Origin: an uncultured Acidimicrobiaceae bacterium
GTDB taxonomy: Bacteria; Actinomycetota; Acidimicrobiia; Acidimicrobiales; Ilumatobacteraceae
Reading direction: 5' to 3'
NCBI GenBank assembly: GCA_903919455.1
Contig: CAIXIJ010000092.1
Span: forward strand, 21,540 to 85,539
Length of the DNA stretch: 64,000 nt
Below the pieces are notes generated by a model. That model was not told the DNA's origin, made no database searches, and worked only from the letters and a program-made list of their open reading frames with translations. The stretch's first letter is position 1. Each line of letters starts with the position of its first letter. Shown piece by piece: positions 8,196-19,307 of the stretch. The position numbers and the translations under genes were made by a program.

Positions 8196-10163
8196 TTAGC
8201 GGAGGAACGACTCGGTCCAGGTGCGGTGGGCGAAGGGCTCGCCGTTCAGGGTGGCGACCAGCTCCATCTGCAGGTGGAATGCCTCGGTGTCGCTGTGCAT
8301 CTGCAGGGTGGCCTCCACGTAGCACGTGCCCTCGGGGAACTGCATCGTGTAGTTGCTGTTGCCCTTCACCCAGCACTTCGACAGGTCGGTGGTACTGATG
8401 CCCAGATGGCCCTCGTAGTGGTCGGTCACCACCGTGCCGTGGGTGCCTTCGTAGGTCTCGCCGTACAGGGAGTGCACCCGGGTCTCTCGTGCGAGTACGT
8501 CGTGCTCCTGGCGCCACTCGAGGCCCTCGTGACTCACGCTGGAGCGACCCGGCGTAGGCACGAGGTCGTCGGTGAGCGCGGGAAGCGTGTCGATGGCGGG
8601 CAGCGACAACGCAACCGAGTCGCGTCGCACCGACAGTGCGAACGGATGAGCGGGCGGCCAGCAATTCGGCCAGTCGGTGCCGGCGATGGCGAGGCGCAGC
8701 GTGTGGCCGGGCAACAGCGTCCAGGTGGTGGCCTCGAACTGGAGGCGCACGTCCATCCACTCGCCGGGCGTGAGCGACGATGGCTGGCCGTCGACGGTGC
8801 CCCACGAATCGCTCGGCCACACGCCACGCTGGGCGAGGTCGAGGAAGCTGCGGGTGATGAGGTAGCTGGTGCCGTCGGGCGCAACGTCGCAGAGTTTCAC
8901 CGACACGTGGCCGACGCTGGCCGACGACGCCACCTGCATGCGCACTTCGCCGTTGCCGAGCACCGTGCATTCACTGGTGATGGGGAAGTCGTGCACGATG
9001 CTCATGGCGTTGTCGTGGCGCTGGTCGAGCGGTTGCCCCCACGGAAGTCCGCCGGCGCAGGAGTTCCATGCAGCGATGCCGACGTCGCCGCGCGCTGGCA
9101 GCACATCGATGCGATCGCCTTCGCCGCGGAATTCGAGCGCCGTCATGCCCGCGGGCGGCCACTCATCGACCTGCACCCAGGTGCCATTCATCCGCAACAG
9201 ATCCGGTTCGGGCGGGGATGGCTCGCGCACGAACACATGCCCGAGATGCTGGTGCGTGGGTGCCCCGCCCCGCAGATGCTGGTCGAAGAACCGCATGATC
9301 TCGAGGTCGTCGTCCACGGTGGGGCCGGGAAGGGCATTGGCAGGCGCCTTGTGCACCCAGGGGCCCGCCAGCAGGCGAGTGCCCGGCACGTGCTGCAGGG
9401 TGCGGAAGGTGTTGTTGCGATAGCCGTCGGCCCAGCCCGCAATCAGGAACACCGGGCAGGTGAGTCGGTCGTAGCCCGCCCCGTCGGGTCCGGTGCGCAC
9501 CGAGCCGCGACGCCACGAGGCATCGGGCAGTGGGTGTCGCAACCACTCGAGCAGCCAGGGCTCGTTCTCGTCGATACGTCGCCGCCACTCCTGCACCCAG
9601 TCGATGTCGCCGGCGGAGTTCCACACCGAAGGTGTGGGCGGTAGTGCGTTCATCGCCACCATGTAGAGCGGGTAGTCGATGAGGTCGAGGGCCCGCAGCG
9701 TGCCGCCCATGTAGTGCACGTCGTCGGTGTAGCGGTCGTCGGTGGCGTACATAGCGCATACCGCTGCGAGCTCCGGCAGGTCGGGTTCCATCGCCATGTG
9801 CAGCGAGTTGAAGCCGCTGTAACTGGTGCCGAGCATGCCCACCTTGCCGCTGCTCCATGTCTGGGCGGCGATCCAGTTGATGACATCTCGCAGGTCGCTG
9901 CGTTCGATGTCGGGGTACTCATCACCCAGCACGCCCGCCGAGTTGCCGGTGCCGCGCAGGTCCATCCGCACGACGGCGAAGTTGCCCTCACTGACGTAGC
10001 GCACGTAGCCCTCGGCGTACGACGAGGTGACGTCGCTCATTCGATAGGGCAGCGCTTCCAGCAGCGTGGCGAACGGGCCGTCGCCGTCGGGCAGGTACAG
10101 CGTGATGGCAATTCGAGTGCCGTCGGCAGCCGAGATGAACAACAGCGCGTCTGAAACCTGCAT
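8196..10163 (-). CDS. CocE/NonD family X-Pro dipeptidyl-peptidase-like hydrolase
   Basis: Predicted 655-residue serine hydrolase. The N-terminal alpha/beta fold starts with D-G-T-R-I-A-I-T-L-Y-L-P-D-G, carries the DLRGTGNSAG motif and the nucleophile elbow GTSYSG around residue 113. The C-terminal half has the jelly-roll X-Pro domain pattern (VSVKLCDVAPDGTSYLITRSFLDLAQR, PGHTLRLAIAGTDWPN). Family members cleave acyl or peptide bonds, including cocaine esterase and alpha-amino acid ester hydrolases; the substrate here is unknown. No signal peptide is seen, so it is probably cytoplasmic. It is divergent from an amine oxidase-like gene 25 bases away. Confidence 0.88.
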   Translation of the reverse strand: MQVSDALLFISAADGTRIAITLYLPDGDGPFATLLEALPYRMSDVTSSYAEGYVRYVSEGNFAVVRMDLRGTGNSAGVLGDEYPDIERSDLRDVINWIAAQTWSSGKVGMLGTSYSGFNSLHMAMEPDLPELAAVCAMYATDDRYTDDVHYMGGTLRALDLIDYPLYMVAMNALPPTPSVWNSAGDIDWVQEWRRRIDENEPWLLEWLRHPLPDASWRRGSVRTGPDGAGYDRLTCPVFLIAGWADGYRNNTFRTLQHVPGTRLLAGPWVHKAPANALPGPTVDDDLEIMRFFDQHLRGGAPTHQHLGHVFVREPSPPEPDLLRMNGTWVQVDEWPPAGMTALEFRGEGDRIDVLPARGDVGIAAWNSCAGGLPWGQPLDQRHDNAMSIVHDFPITSECTVLGNGEVRMQVASSASVGHVSVKLCDVAPDGTSYLITRSFLDLAQRGVWPSDSWGTVDGQPSSLTPGEWMDVRLQFEATTWTLLPGHTLRLAIAGTDWPNCWPPAHPFALSVRRDSVALSLPAIDTLPALTDDLVPTPGRSSVSHEGLEWRQEHDVLARETRVHSLYGETYEGTHGTVVTDHYEGHLGISTTDLSKCWVKGNSNYTMQFPEGTCYVEATLQMHSDTEAFHLQMELVATLNGEPFAHRTWTESFLR

Positions 10164-10188
10164 GACCGTTCAGAGTAGCGTTGCCGCC
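10164..10188. promoter_or_regulatory. Divergent leaderless promoters with overlapping -10 boxes
   Basis: On the plus strand TAGCGT (10176-10181) lies 7 bases before the ATG at 10189. On the minus strand TACTCT (10177-10172) lies 8 bases before the ATG at 10163. The two hexamers share two bases, so one polymerase should exclude the other. Both mRNAs would start at or next to the start codon. Confidence 0.6.
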
Positions 10189-11355
10189 ATGGCAGACGTT
10201 GCGGTTGTTGGTTTGGGTGGACTCGGCTCGGCGACGGCCTATTGGCTGGCTCGTCGAGGTGTGAATGTGGTGGGGTTCGAGCAGTTCGAACTGGGCCACG
10301 TACGGGGTGCGTCACACGACCATTCGCGCATCATTCGCCGTAGCTATCACACACCGGAGTACGTGCGCCTCACTTCTCAGGCGTACGACGCATGGAACTC
10401 CGTCGAGGCCGACAGCGGCCGACAGATCATCACCAACACGGGCGGCATCGACCTCTTCCCGCCGAATGCAGCGATTGATCACGCGACCTACACCTCGTCA
10501 CTTGCCGCCGAGGGCGTGCCGTTCGACTGGATCGATGGCAACGAGGTGTGCCGCCGCTGGCCGGTGTTCGCCGATGGCACGCTGGCGAACGCCGACCTGA
10601 TGGCCATTCACTCCACCGAGACCGGCGTCGTGCCGGCGGGCCCGGCCACCAAGGTGTTGCAGGAGATGGCTGTCGCCCACGGCGCAGTGCTGCAGGATCG
10701 CTCGCCCGTGCGCGAGATCCGTCCGGTGGACGGCGAGGTCGACATCGTCACCGACGCAGGGGTCACCCGCGTGGGCCACGTGGTGGTAACCGCCGATGCG
10801 TGGACCAACAAGCTGCTCGGCTCGTTGGGAATCGATATCCCCATGGTGGTCACCCGCGAGCAGGTGAGCTACTTCCCGCATGCCGATCTCGATCGTTTCG
10901 CAGTGGGGAAGCTGCCCATCTGGATCTGGATGGACGACCCGGCATTCTACGGTTTCCCCCTGTACGGCGACATGGGCGGCCTGAAGGGTTCGGAGGACTG
11001 CGGCGGAGCCGAGGTGGACCCCGACACCCGCACGTTCGATCCCGACGTCACCATGGAGCAGCGCCTCCATGTCTTCATGGAGCAGCTGCTCGGCCAGGGT
11101 TTCGGGGCTCCTCGCACGACCACCTGCCTCTACACGCTCACATCGGACCGCGACTTCCTGCTCGACACGCTGCCCGATCACCCGCAGATCTCGGTGGCGC
11201 TCGGCGCAGCGCACGGCTTCAAGTTCGCATCGTGGTTCGGTCGCACGCTCGCCGGCCTTGCCTGTGGCGAAGCTGCCGGTCCTGAGCTGGCCCCGTTCGC
11301 GTTCACCCGTCCGGGTCTGCACGCACCCATCGACCGCGCCAGCTGGATGGTCTGA
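10189..11355 (+). CDS. FAD-dependent amine oxidase, sarcosine oxidase / N-methyl-tryptophan oxidase family
   Basis: Predicted 388-residue flavoprotein of the DAO superfamily. The dinucleotide fold is immediate (VAVVGLGGLGSATAYWLARRG), followed by GASHDHSRIIRRSYH, a pattern typical of monomeric sarcosine oxidase/SolA proteins, where His and Arg line the flavin site. The C-terminal part (CLYTLTSDRDFLLDTLP, GAAHGFKFASWFGRTLAGLA) matches the substrate and FAD-binding end, including a GFK-F region. It probably oxidises an N-methylated amino acid to formaldehyde and peroxide, but the exact substrate cannot be read. Start set by the leaderless -10 seven bases upstream. Confidence 0.85.
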   Translation: MADVAVVGLGGLGSATAYWLARRGVNVVGFEQFELGHVRGASHDHSRIIRRSYHTPEYVRLTSQAYDAWNSVEADSGRQIITNTGGIDLFPPNAAIDHATYTSSLAAEGVPFDWIDGNEVCRRWPVFADGTLANADLMAIHSTETGVVPAGPATKVLQEMAVAHGAVLQDRSPVREIRPVDGEVDIVTDAGVTRVGHVVVTADAWTNKLLGSLGIDIPMVVTREQVSYFPHADLDRFAVGKLPIWIWMDDPAFYGFPLYGDMGGLKGSEDCGGAEVDPDTRTFDPDVTMEQRLHVFMEQLLGQGFGAPRTTTCLYTLTSDRDFLLDTLPDHPQISVALGAAHGFKFASWFGRTLAGLACGEAAGPELAPFAFTRPGLHAPIDRASWMV

Positions 11356-11447
11356 CTTCGAGCGTTTCGACGTTCTACGGGTGCACCGGAACTGTCGAAG
11401 TGGGAAGCGCCGAAACGCCCACACGCGGTCAGTAGCGTTCGTCCTCG
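11356..11447 (+). promoter_or_regulatory. Leaderless promoter of the small lipoprotein gene
   Basis: A 92-base gap. TAGCGT at 11433-11438 lies 9 bases before the ATG at 11448, as in many other genes of this window. No convincing -35 is seen. An 8-base inverted repeat (GCGTTTCG ... CGAAACGC) with a loop of about 40 bases is also present and of unknown meaning. Confidence 0.45.
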
Positions 11448-11747
11448 ATGCGCCGCCTGTTGTTCGTCCTTCCCCTGCTCGTTGCAGCGCCTGCGCTGGC
11501 GGGCTGTCGTTCGCCTCGCGACGACGCCCGGCGTCAATTCACCGAGCAGCTCGAGACCGAGGGTGGCCTGTCGCACTCGGTGGCCGTGTGCATCGTCGAC
11601 AAGTTCTTCGAGGAACGAACCACCGAGGAATTGAAGGCATTCTTCGAGCGCAAGGACCTCACCGCCGACGAGTCGGCCGAGTTCAAGCAGCTCGGCGAGC
11701 AGTGCGCGGTACTGGACACCACGCCTGTGAGCGCAGCGGGCGCCTAG
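11448..11747 (+). CDS. Small putative lipoprotein
   Basis: 99 residues. The signal peptide (MRRLLFVLPLLVAAPALAGC) ends in a lipobox with Cys20. The mature part of about 80 residues is charged and has two cysteines (AVCIVDKFF and GEQCAVL) that could form a disulfide; the helix-rich pattern resembles small secreted actinobacterial proteins of unknown role. The stop overlaps the convergent FrhB-like gene by four bases. Function not recognised. Confidence 0.75.
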   Translation: MRRLLFVLPLLVAAPALAGCRSPRDDARRQFTEQLETEGGLSHSVAVCIVDKFFEERTTEELKAFFERKDLTADESAEFKQLGEQCAVLDTTPVSAAGA

Positions 11748-13015
11748 TCGGCAGCGGGCGGCTCGGCGGCCGGGTCGGCGGCGGCCGGGGTCTCTGAAGG
11801 TGCCTCGGTCACTGGCTTCGGCTCGGCCTCCACCGGTGCCGCAGCGGCCTTCTTCTTCGGCGGCGGCACACCGACGGTGGGTGCCTTGTCGGCCCATTCC
11901 GGCCAACGCCGACGGCTGACGATGCTGAGCGTGCGCAGCAGCTTCATCGCCACTTCGTCTTCTTGGGCCGGGCGGCTGATGATGACGCCGTCGGCGATCA
12001 TCCGGTTGATGACCTCTTCGCCCAGCTCCGTGCGCACGATGGTGAGCGTCCAGTCGTTGTCCTTGCCGATACCACCCGTGGCGATGTCGGAGTGCTCGGC
12101 GGCGAAGTCGGGGCAGCTCTTGCAGCCTTCCCGCGTCCACTTGTGGCACTCCTTCAGATCGATTTCGTGGAACGAACCGTCGTTCATCCAGATCTGGAAG
12201 GCGCCCTTGATGTTCATCTTCACCATGTCCTGCTTCTTCAGGCCGTACTTGGCCTCGAAGAGTTCAGGGAAGATGGCGTCGTCGAAGGTCTTGCTGCAGA
12301 GCAGGCCGATGTTGAAGATGAACGGCTTGCTCACCTTGCCGGCCTTGCGATCCCACATGATGGGGGGTGACGAGGTCTGGCAGCCCATGCCCACGAGGGC
12401 GAGGCGGTCGAGGCCCTGCTCCTTCGCCTCACGCAGGGCCAACGGGTTCGCGCAATAGGTGTAGCGGCTGCCAGCGGTGGCAAGGACCTCTTCCTTGTTG
12501 CGGGCGAGTACCGGCTTGGCCTTCCAGGCGTCGTCGTCTTCCACGCCGCTCACCATCGCCGCGTCGATGTAGTCGTTGTCCATCAGCCAGCTGAGCATGG
12601 CGGTGACGAAGCCGCCGTCCTGGCCCTTCTGATGCTGGGTGTCGTCGGCAGCGCGGGTGAGCAACAGTTGCCGCCAGATGCCGCCCATCTCGTCGGGCTC
12701 GCGCACTCGGCCGAACAGATGCATGTCGGCTGCGGGCTCCCACGCACGGAACCGCGGGCAGGCGCGGGTGCAGGTGGTGCAGCCGCCGCTTTCCCCGAAG
12801 CCGTGGGCGCAGTTGGTGAGACCCAGTTCCTCTTCGAGGTGGAACGGCTTGTACTTGCCTTCCTCGTGCTCGTAGCCGATCACGTCGTGCGGGCATGTGA
12901 CCACGCACCCGGCGCAGCCGGTGCACAGGCCCGTGGTGATCACTTCGGCGTACAGCTCTTTCCACTGGGCAGTCCAGCGGCCGGCCTGAGCGGGGGTTTC
13001 GAGCACATCGGTCAT
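11744..13015 (-). CDS. FrhB/FdhB-like coenzyme F420 hydrogenase/dehydrogenase beta-subunit family protein
   Basis: 423 residues. Two ferredoxin-like cysteine clusters are visible: Cys31/34/37/41 (CTGCAGCVVTCP) and Cys79/82/86 (GCTTCTRACP) with Cys69 nearby. The FrhB domain follows, including CKSCPDFAAEHSDIATG, where family members bind FAD and another cluster. In archaea such proteins exchange electrons with F420; actinobacterial relatives are poorly defined. The last 45 residues are a low-complexity Ala/Pro/Glu/Lys tail. The ATG at 13015 follows a TAAGGT box by seven bases; the reading frame runs further upstream but without family sequence. Redox partner unknown, no hydrogenase genes nearby. 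Confidence 0.8.
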   Translation of the reverse strand: MTDVLETPAQAGRWTAQWKELYAEVITTGLCTGCAGCVVTCPHDVIGYEHEEGKYKPFHLEEELGLTNCAHGFGESGGCTTCTRACPRFRAWEPAADMHLFGRVREPDEMGGIWRQLLLTRAADDTQHQKGQDGGFVTAMLSWLMDNDYIDAAMVSGVEDDDAWKAKPVLARNKEEVLATAGSRYTYCANPLALREAKEQGLDRLALVGMGCQTSSPPIMWDRKAGKVSKPFIFNIGLLCSKTFDDAIFPELFEAKYGLKKQDMVKMNIKGAFQIWMNDGSFHEIDLKECHKWTREGCKSCPDFAAEHSDIATGGIGKDNDWTLTIVRTELGEEVINRMIADGVIISRPAQEDEVAMKLLRTLSIVSRRRWPEWADKAPTVGVPPPKKKAAAAPVEAEPKPVTEAPSETPAAADPAAEPPAAD

Positions 13016-13028
13016 AGTGCGCACCTTA
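13016..13028 (-). promoter_or_regulatory. Leaderless -10 of the FrhB-like gene
   Basis: On the minus strand TAAGGT (13028-13023) is followed by 7 bases and then the ATG at 13015. This supports that start and a leaderless transcript. Confidence 0.5.
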
Positions 13029-13096
13029 GAACGCGAGACGCATGAAGCGATCACTGATGCGGACGCGGAAGGCAATTCACGAGACCGACCGCTAGC

Positions 13097-13116
13097 GGAA
13101 ACATTCAGGAAACATT
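13097..13116 (+). promoter_or_regulatory. Candidate GlnR-like direct repeat upstream of amt
   Basis: GGAAACATT occurs at 13097-13105 and again at 13108-13116, an 11-base period. The GAAAC half-site and 11-base spacing match the a/b sites of actinobacterial GlnR boxes, though the alternating GTnAC half-sites are weak. It lies 53 bases before the amt start, where an activator would bind. A GGAGG ribosome site follows at 13158-13162. Confidence 0.45.
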
Positions 13117-13168
13117 GGTCGCCCAATCTCCGGCCGCCCCTACAACTGATTTGCGCCGGAGGTTCTCG

Positions 13169-14750
<1,582 letters not shown>

Positions 14751-14755
14751 GCCGC

Positions 14756-17116
14756 GTGAGGTCGGTCGACGCCGCAACCATCAAGCGCGTCCGCGCGCAA
14801 CTGGTCGGCGACCCCGACCTGGCCGGGCGCAGCCTGGCCCGGCGACTGTCGCAGCAGGCCGACTCGTGGTTCGAAAGCCTCGGAGCCGACCTGCCTGATG
14901 GCTGGACGCTCATGGCCACGGGTGGTTACGCCCGCGGCGTGTTGGCGCCTGGCAGCGACATCGATGTGGTGTTGCTGCACCCACCGAAGGTGCCCGACGC
15001 CCGCATCCGTGAGGTGGCCGAGCACCTCTGGTACCCGTTGTGGGATGCAGGTCTGAAAGTCAGTCCCGCTGCACACACGCAGAAGACATTGCTGGCGCTG
15101 GCGGCCGACGAGTTGGACACCGCCACCTCGATCCTGTCGGTGCGTTGCCTCTCGGGATCTGCAACCGCGGTTGCCGAACTGAATGCAGCGGCGTTGGAGC
15201 AGTGGCGCAAGAAGCCGTTCGTGTGGCTGCAGCGCTTACTCGACACCAGCCAACAGCGGTGGACCAAGCACGGCGCGGTGGCCTCGCTGCTGGAGCCGGA
15301 CCTGAAGGATGGTCGCGGCGGTCTTCGCGATCACGACATGATCCGTTGGGCGCTGCGGGTAGATCGTGCCGACGTGGCAGCGGCGCTCGAGCATCCGGTC
15401 GATGATCTCGTCGGGCCTGCGGAGTTGCTGTTGGCAGCCCGATGCGAATTGCATCGAGTGACGGGCCGGGCCGTGAACACCCTGCTGCTCCAGGACCAGG
15501 ATCGCGTGGCTGAAGCAATGGGTTTCGCCGACGCCGACGCATTGATGCGGAACCTCGCGGGGGCGGCTCATGCCATCGAATGGGCGACGGATCGTTTCTG
15601 GAACCGCGTGGCTTCGCTCATTCGCAGCGGAGGACGTTCCTCCAAAGCCGCCAAGACTGTGCCGTTGGCGGCGGGTGTGGTGTCGATCGAGGATGAGGCA
15701 CACATCACCGCCGACGCCGACGTGGACGAGCAGTCCTTCGTGTTCCGGTTCGCTGCGGCTGCAGCGCATGCAGGCCTCCCGATGTCGGGTCGTTCGCTCC
15801 AGATGATGGCCAGTCGGGGCACGCCTCCCGGGGAGGCATGGACGGAGCGCACCCGTCGATCGTTCGTGAGCCTGTTGGGTTCGGGCGAGTGGCTGGTTCC
15901 CACGGTGGAAGCGCTCGAGCGCTATGGCCTGTTCAGCCGTTTCCTGCCGGAGTGGCGCGCCGTGCGCAGCCTTCCGCAGCGCAATGCGTTCCACACCTAC
16001 ACCGTGGACCACCATCTGTTGCGGACCATCGCGAATGCCAACGAACACGTACGCGACGTGGCGCGGCCCGACCTGTTGCTCGTCGGTGCGCTGATGCACG
16101 ACCTTGGTAAGGGTTACCCGGGCGACCACACCGATGCCGGTGTGGAGTTGGTGGACACCGTGATGACCCGCATGGGATTCGACGAGGTGGACAGTGCGGT
16201 AATCGCCGACATGGTGCGGTTCCATCTGCTGTTGCCCGAGACGGCCACTCGTCGCGATCTCTCCGACCCCCGGACCGCTTCGAACGTGGCCGAGGCTGTT
16301 GGCAGTGTCACCACGTTGGAGTTGCTGCAGGCGCTCACGGAGGCCGACAGCCGCGCCACCGGCCCGGCGGCCTGGAGCAGTTGGAAGCGCTCGTTGATCG
16401 ATCAACTGGTAAAGGCCACCTCGGAGGTCATCCGCCACGGGCCTGCTGCGGCGGTACCGCCCGCGGTATCGGTGGATCTCGCTCGTCTGGCGCAACTGGT
16501 GGTCGACGACGGACAACTGCATGTGGAGCACGTTCGGTCGGGTGATGTGGACCTGCTGCGCATCGCCAGCCTCGACCGTGCGGGTCTCTTCGCGCTCATC
16601 GCTGGCGTGCTGGCCCTGCATGGCCTCGACGTGGTGGGCGCTGCTGCTGTTACGGGTGCCGATGAGGTGGCAGTCGACGAGTTCCGCATCGCAACGGCGT
16701 TCGGGGTGGAGCCGCAATGGAAGAAGGTCGAGCACGACCTGCGCGCTGCGCTGTCGGGCGACCTCGACATCGAGGCGCGCTTGGAGCAGCGTCTGCTGCA
16801 GCAGTCGCGCCGTCGGCGGGCCATGTCGGCGGCACCGCCGCGACTGGAAGTGCTCGTCAGTAACGACGCCAGTGATTCCACCACCGTGGTCGAAGTGCGC
16901 GCTCCCGACGAGCCGATCGTCCTGTACCGCGTGGCCCGTGCGCTCAGCAGGTCGGGGCTCGACATCCGCTCGGCCGTGGTTGCCACTCTCGGACATGAGG
17001 TGGTCGATGTGTTCTACGTGCTGCGGCCGGGCCCGGACGCGAAATCGCCCTCCGGCAAGGTGCCGGAGGGCGAATTCGATGAGATCAGGTCAGCGGTGAG
17101 GCTGGCCCTGGGCTGA
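14756..17116 (+). CDS. glnD: [Protein-PII] uridylyltransferase / uridylyl-removing enzyme
   Basis: 786 residues, GTG start five bases after glnK. Domains in order: nucleotidyltransferase with GGYARGVLAPGSDIDVVLL (residues 56-74) and downstream LLEPDLKDGRGGLRD (179-192); HD phosphohydrolase with HH at 419-420 and the HD pair in MHDLGKGYPGDH (447-458); two ACT domains at about 597-680 and 705-785. It would add UMP to Tyr51 of both PII proteins here at low glutamine and remove it at high glutamine. A 13-base perfect hairpin lies inside the last part of the gene. Confidence 0.95.
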   Translation: MRSVDAATIKRVRAQLVGDPDLAGRSLARRLSQQADSWFESLGADLPDGWTLMATGGYARGVLAPGSDIDVVLLHPPKVPDARIREVAEHLWYPLWDAGLKVSPAAHTQKTLLALAADELDTATSILSVRCLSGSATAVAELNAAALEQWRKKPFVWLQRLLDTSQQRWTKHGAVASLLEPDLKDGRGGLRDHDMIRWALRVDRADVAAALEHPVDDLVGPAELLLAARCELHRVTGRAVNTLLLQDQDRVAEAMGFADADALMRNLAGAAHAIEWATDRFWNRVASLIRSGGRSSKAAKTVPLAAGVVSIEDEAHITADADVDEQSFVFRFAAAAAHAGLPMSGRSLQMMASRGTPPGEAWTERTRRSFVSLLGSGEWLVPTVEALERYGLFSRFLPEWRAVRSLPQRNAFHTYTVDHHLLRTIANANEHVRDVARPDLLLVGALMHDLGKGYPGDHTDAGVELVDTVMTRMGFDEVDSAVIADMVRFHLLLPETATRRDLSDPRTASNVAEAVGSVTTLELLQALTEADSRATGPAAWSSWKRSLIDQLVKATSEVIRHGPAAAVPPAVSVDLARLAQLVVDDGQLHVEHVRSGDVDLLRIASLDRAGLFALIAGVLALHGLDVVGAAAVTGADEVAVDEFRIATAFGVEPQWKKVEHDLRAALSGDLDIEARLEQRLLQQSRRRRAMSAAPPRLEVLVSNDASDSTTVVEVRAPDEPIVLYRVARALSRSGLDIRSAVVATLGHEVVDVFYVLRPGPDAKSPSGKVPEGEFDEIRSAVRLALG
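17045..17073. terminator. Hairpin inside the 3' end of glnD
   Basis: TCGCCCTCCGGCA (17045-17057) pairs perfectly with TGCCGGAGGGCGA (17061-17073) with a 3-base loop, 43 bases before the glnD stop. It codes a Lys-Ser-Pro-Ser-Gly-Lys-Val-Pro-Glu-Gly linker. A T tract is absent. It may stabilise or end the transcript at the convergent junction. Confidence 0.5.
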
Positions 17117-17133
17117 GTCGGGAAGGGCCCGAC
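17117..17133. terminator. Short hairpin between convergent glnD and glnK2
   Basis: GTCGGG (17117-17122) and CCCGAC (17128-17133) form a 6-base stem with a 5-base loop immediately after the glnD stop, in the 25 bases between the convergent genes. Could act on both strands. Confidence 0.4.
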
Positions 17134-17141
17134 ACGATCGA

Positions 17142-19307
<2,166 letters not shown>

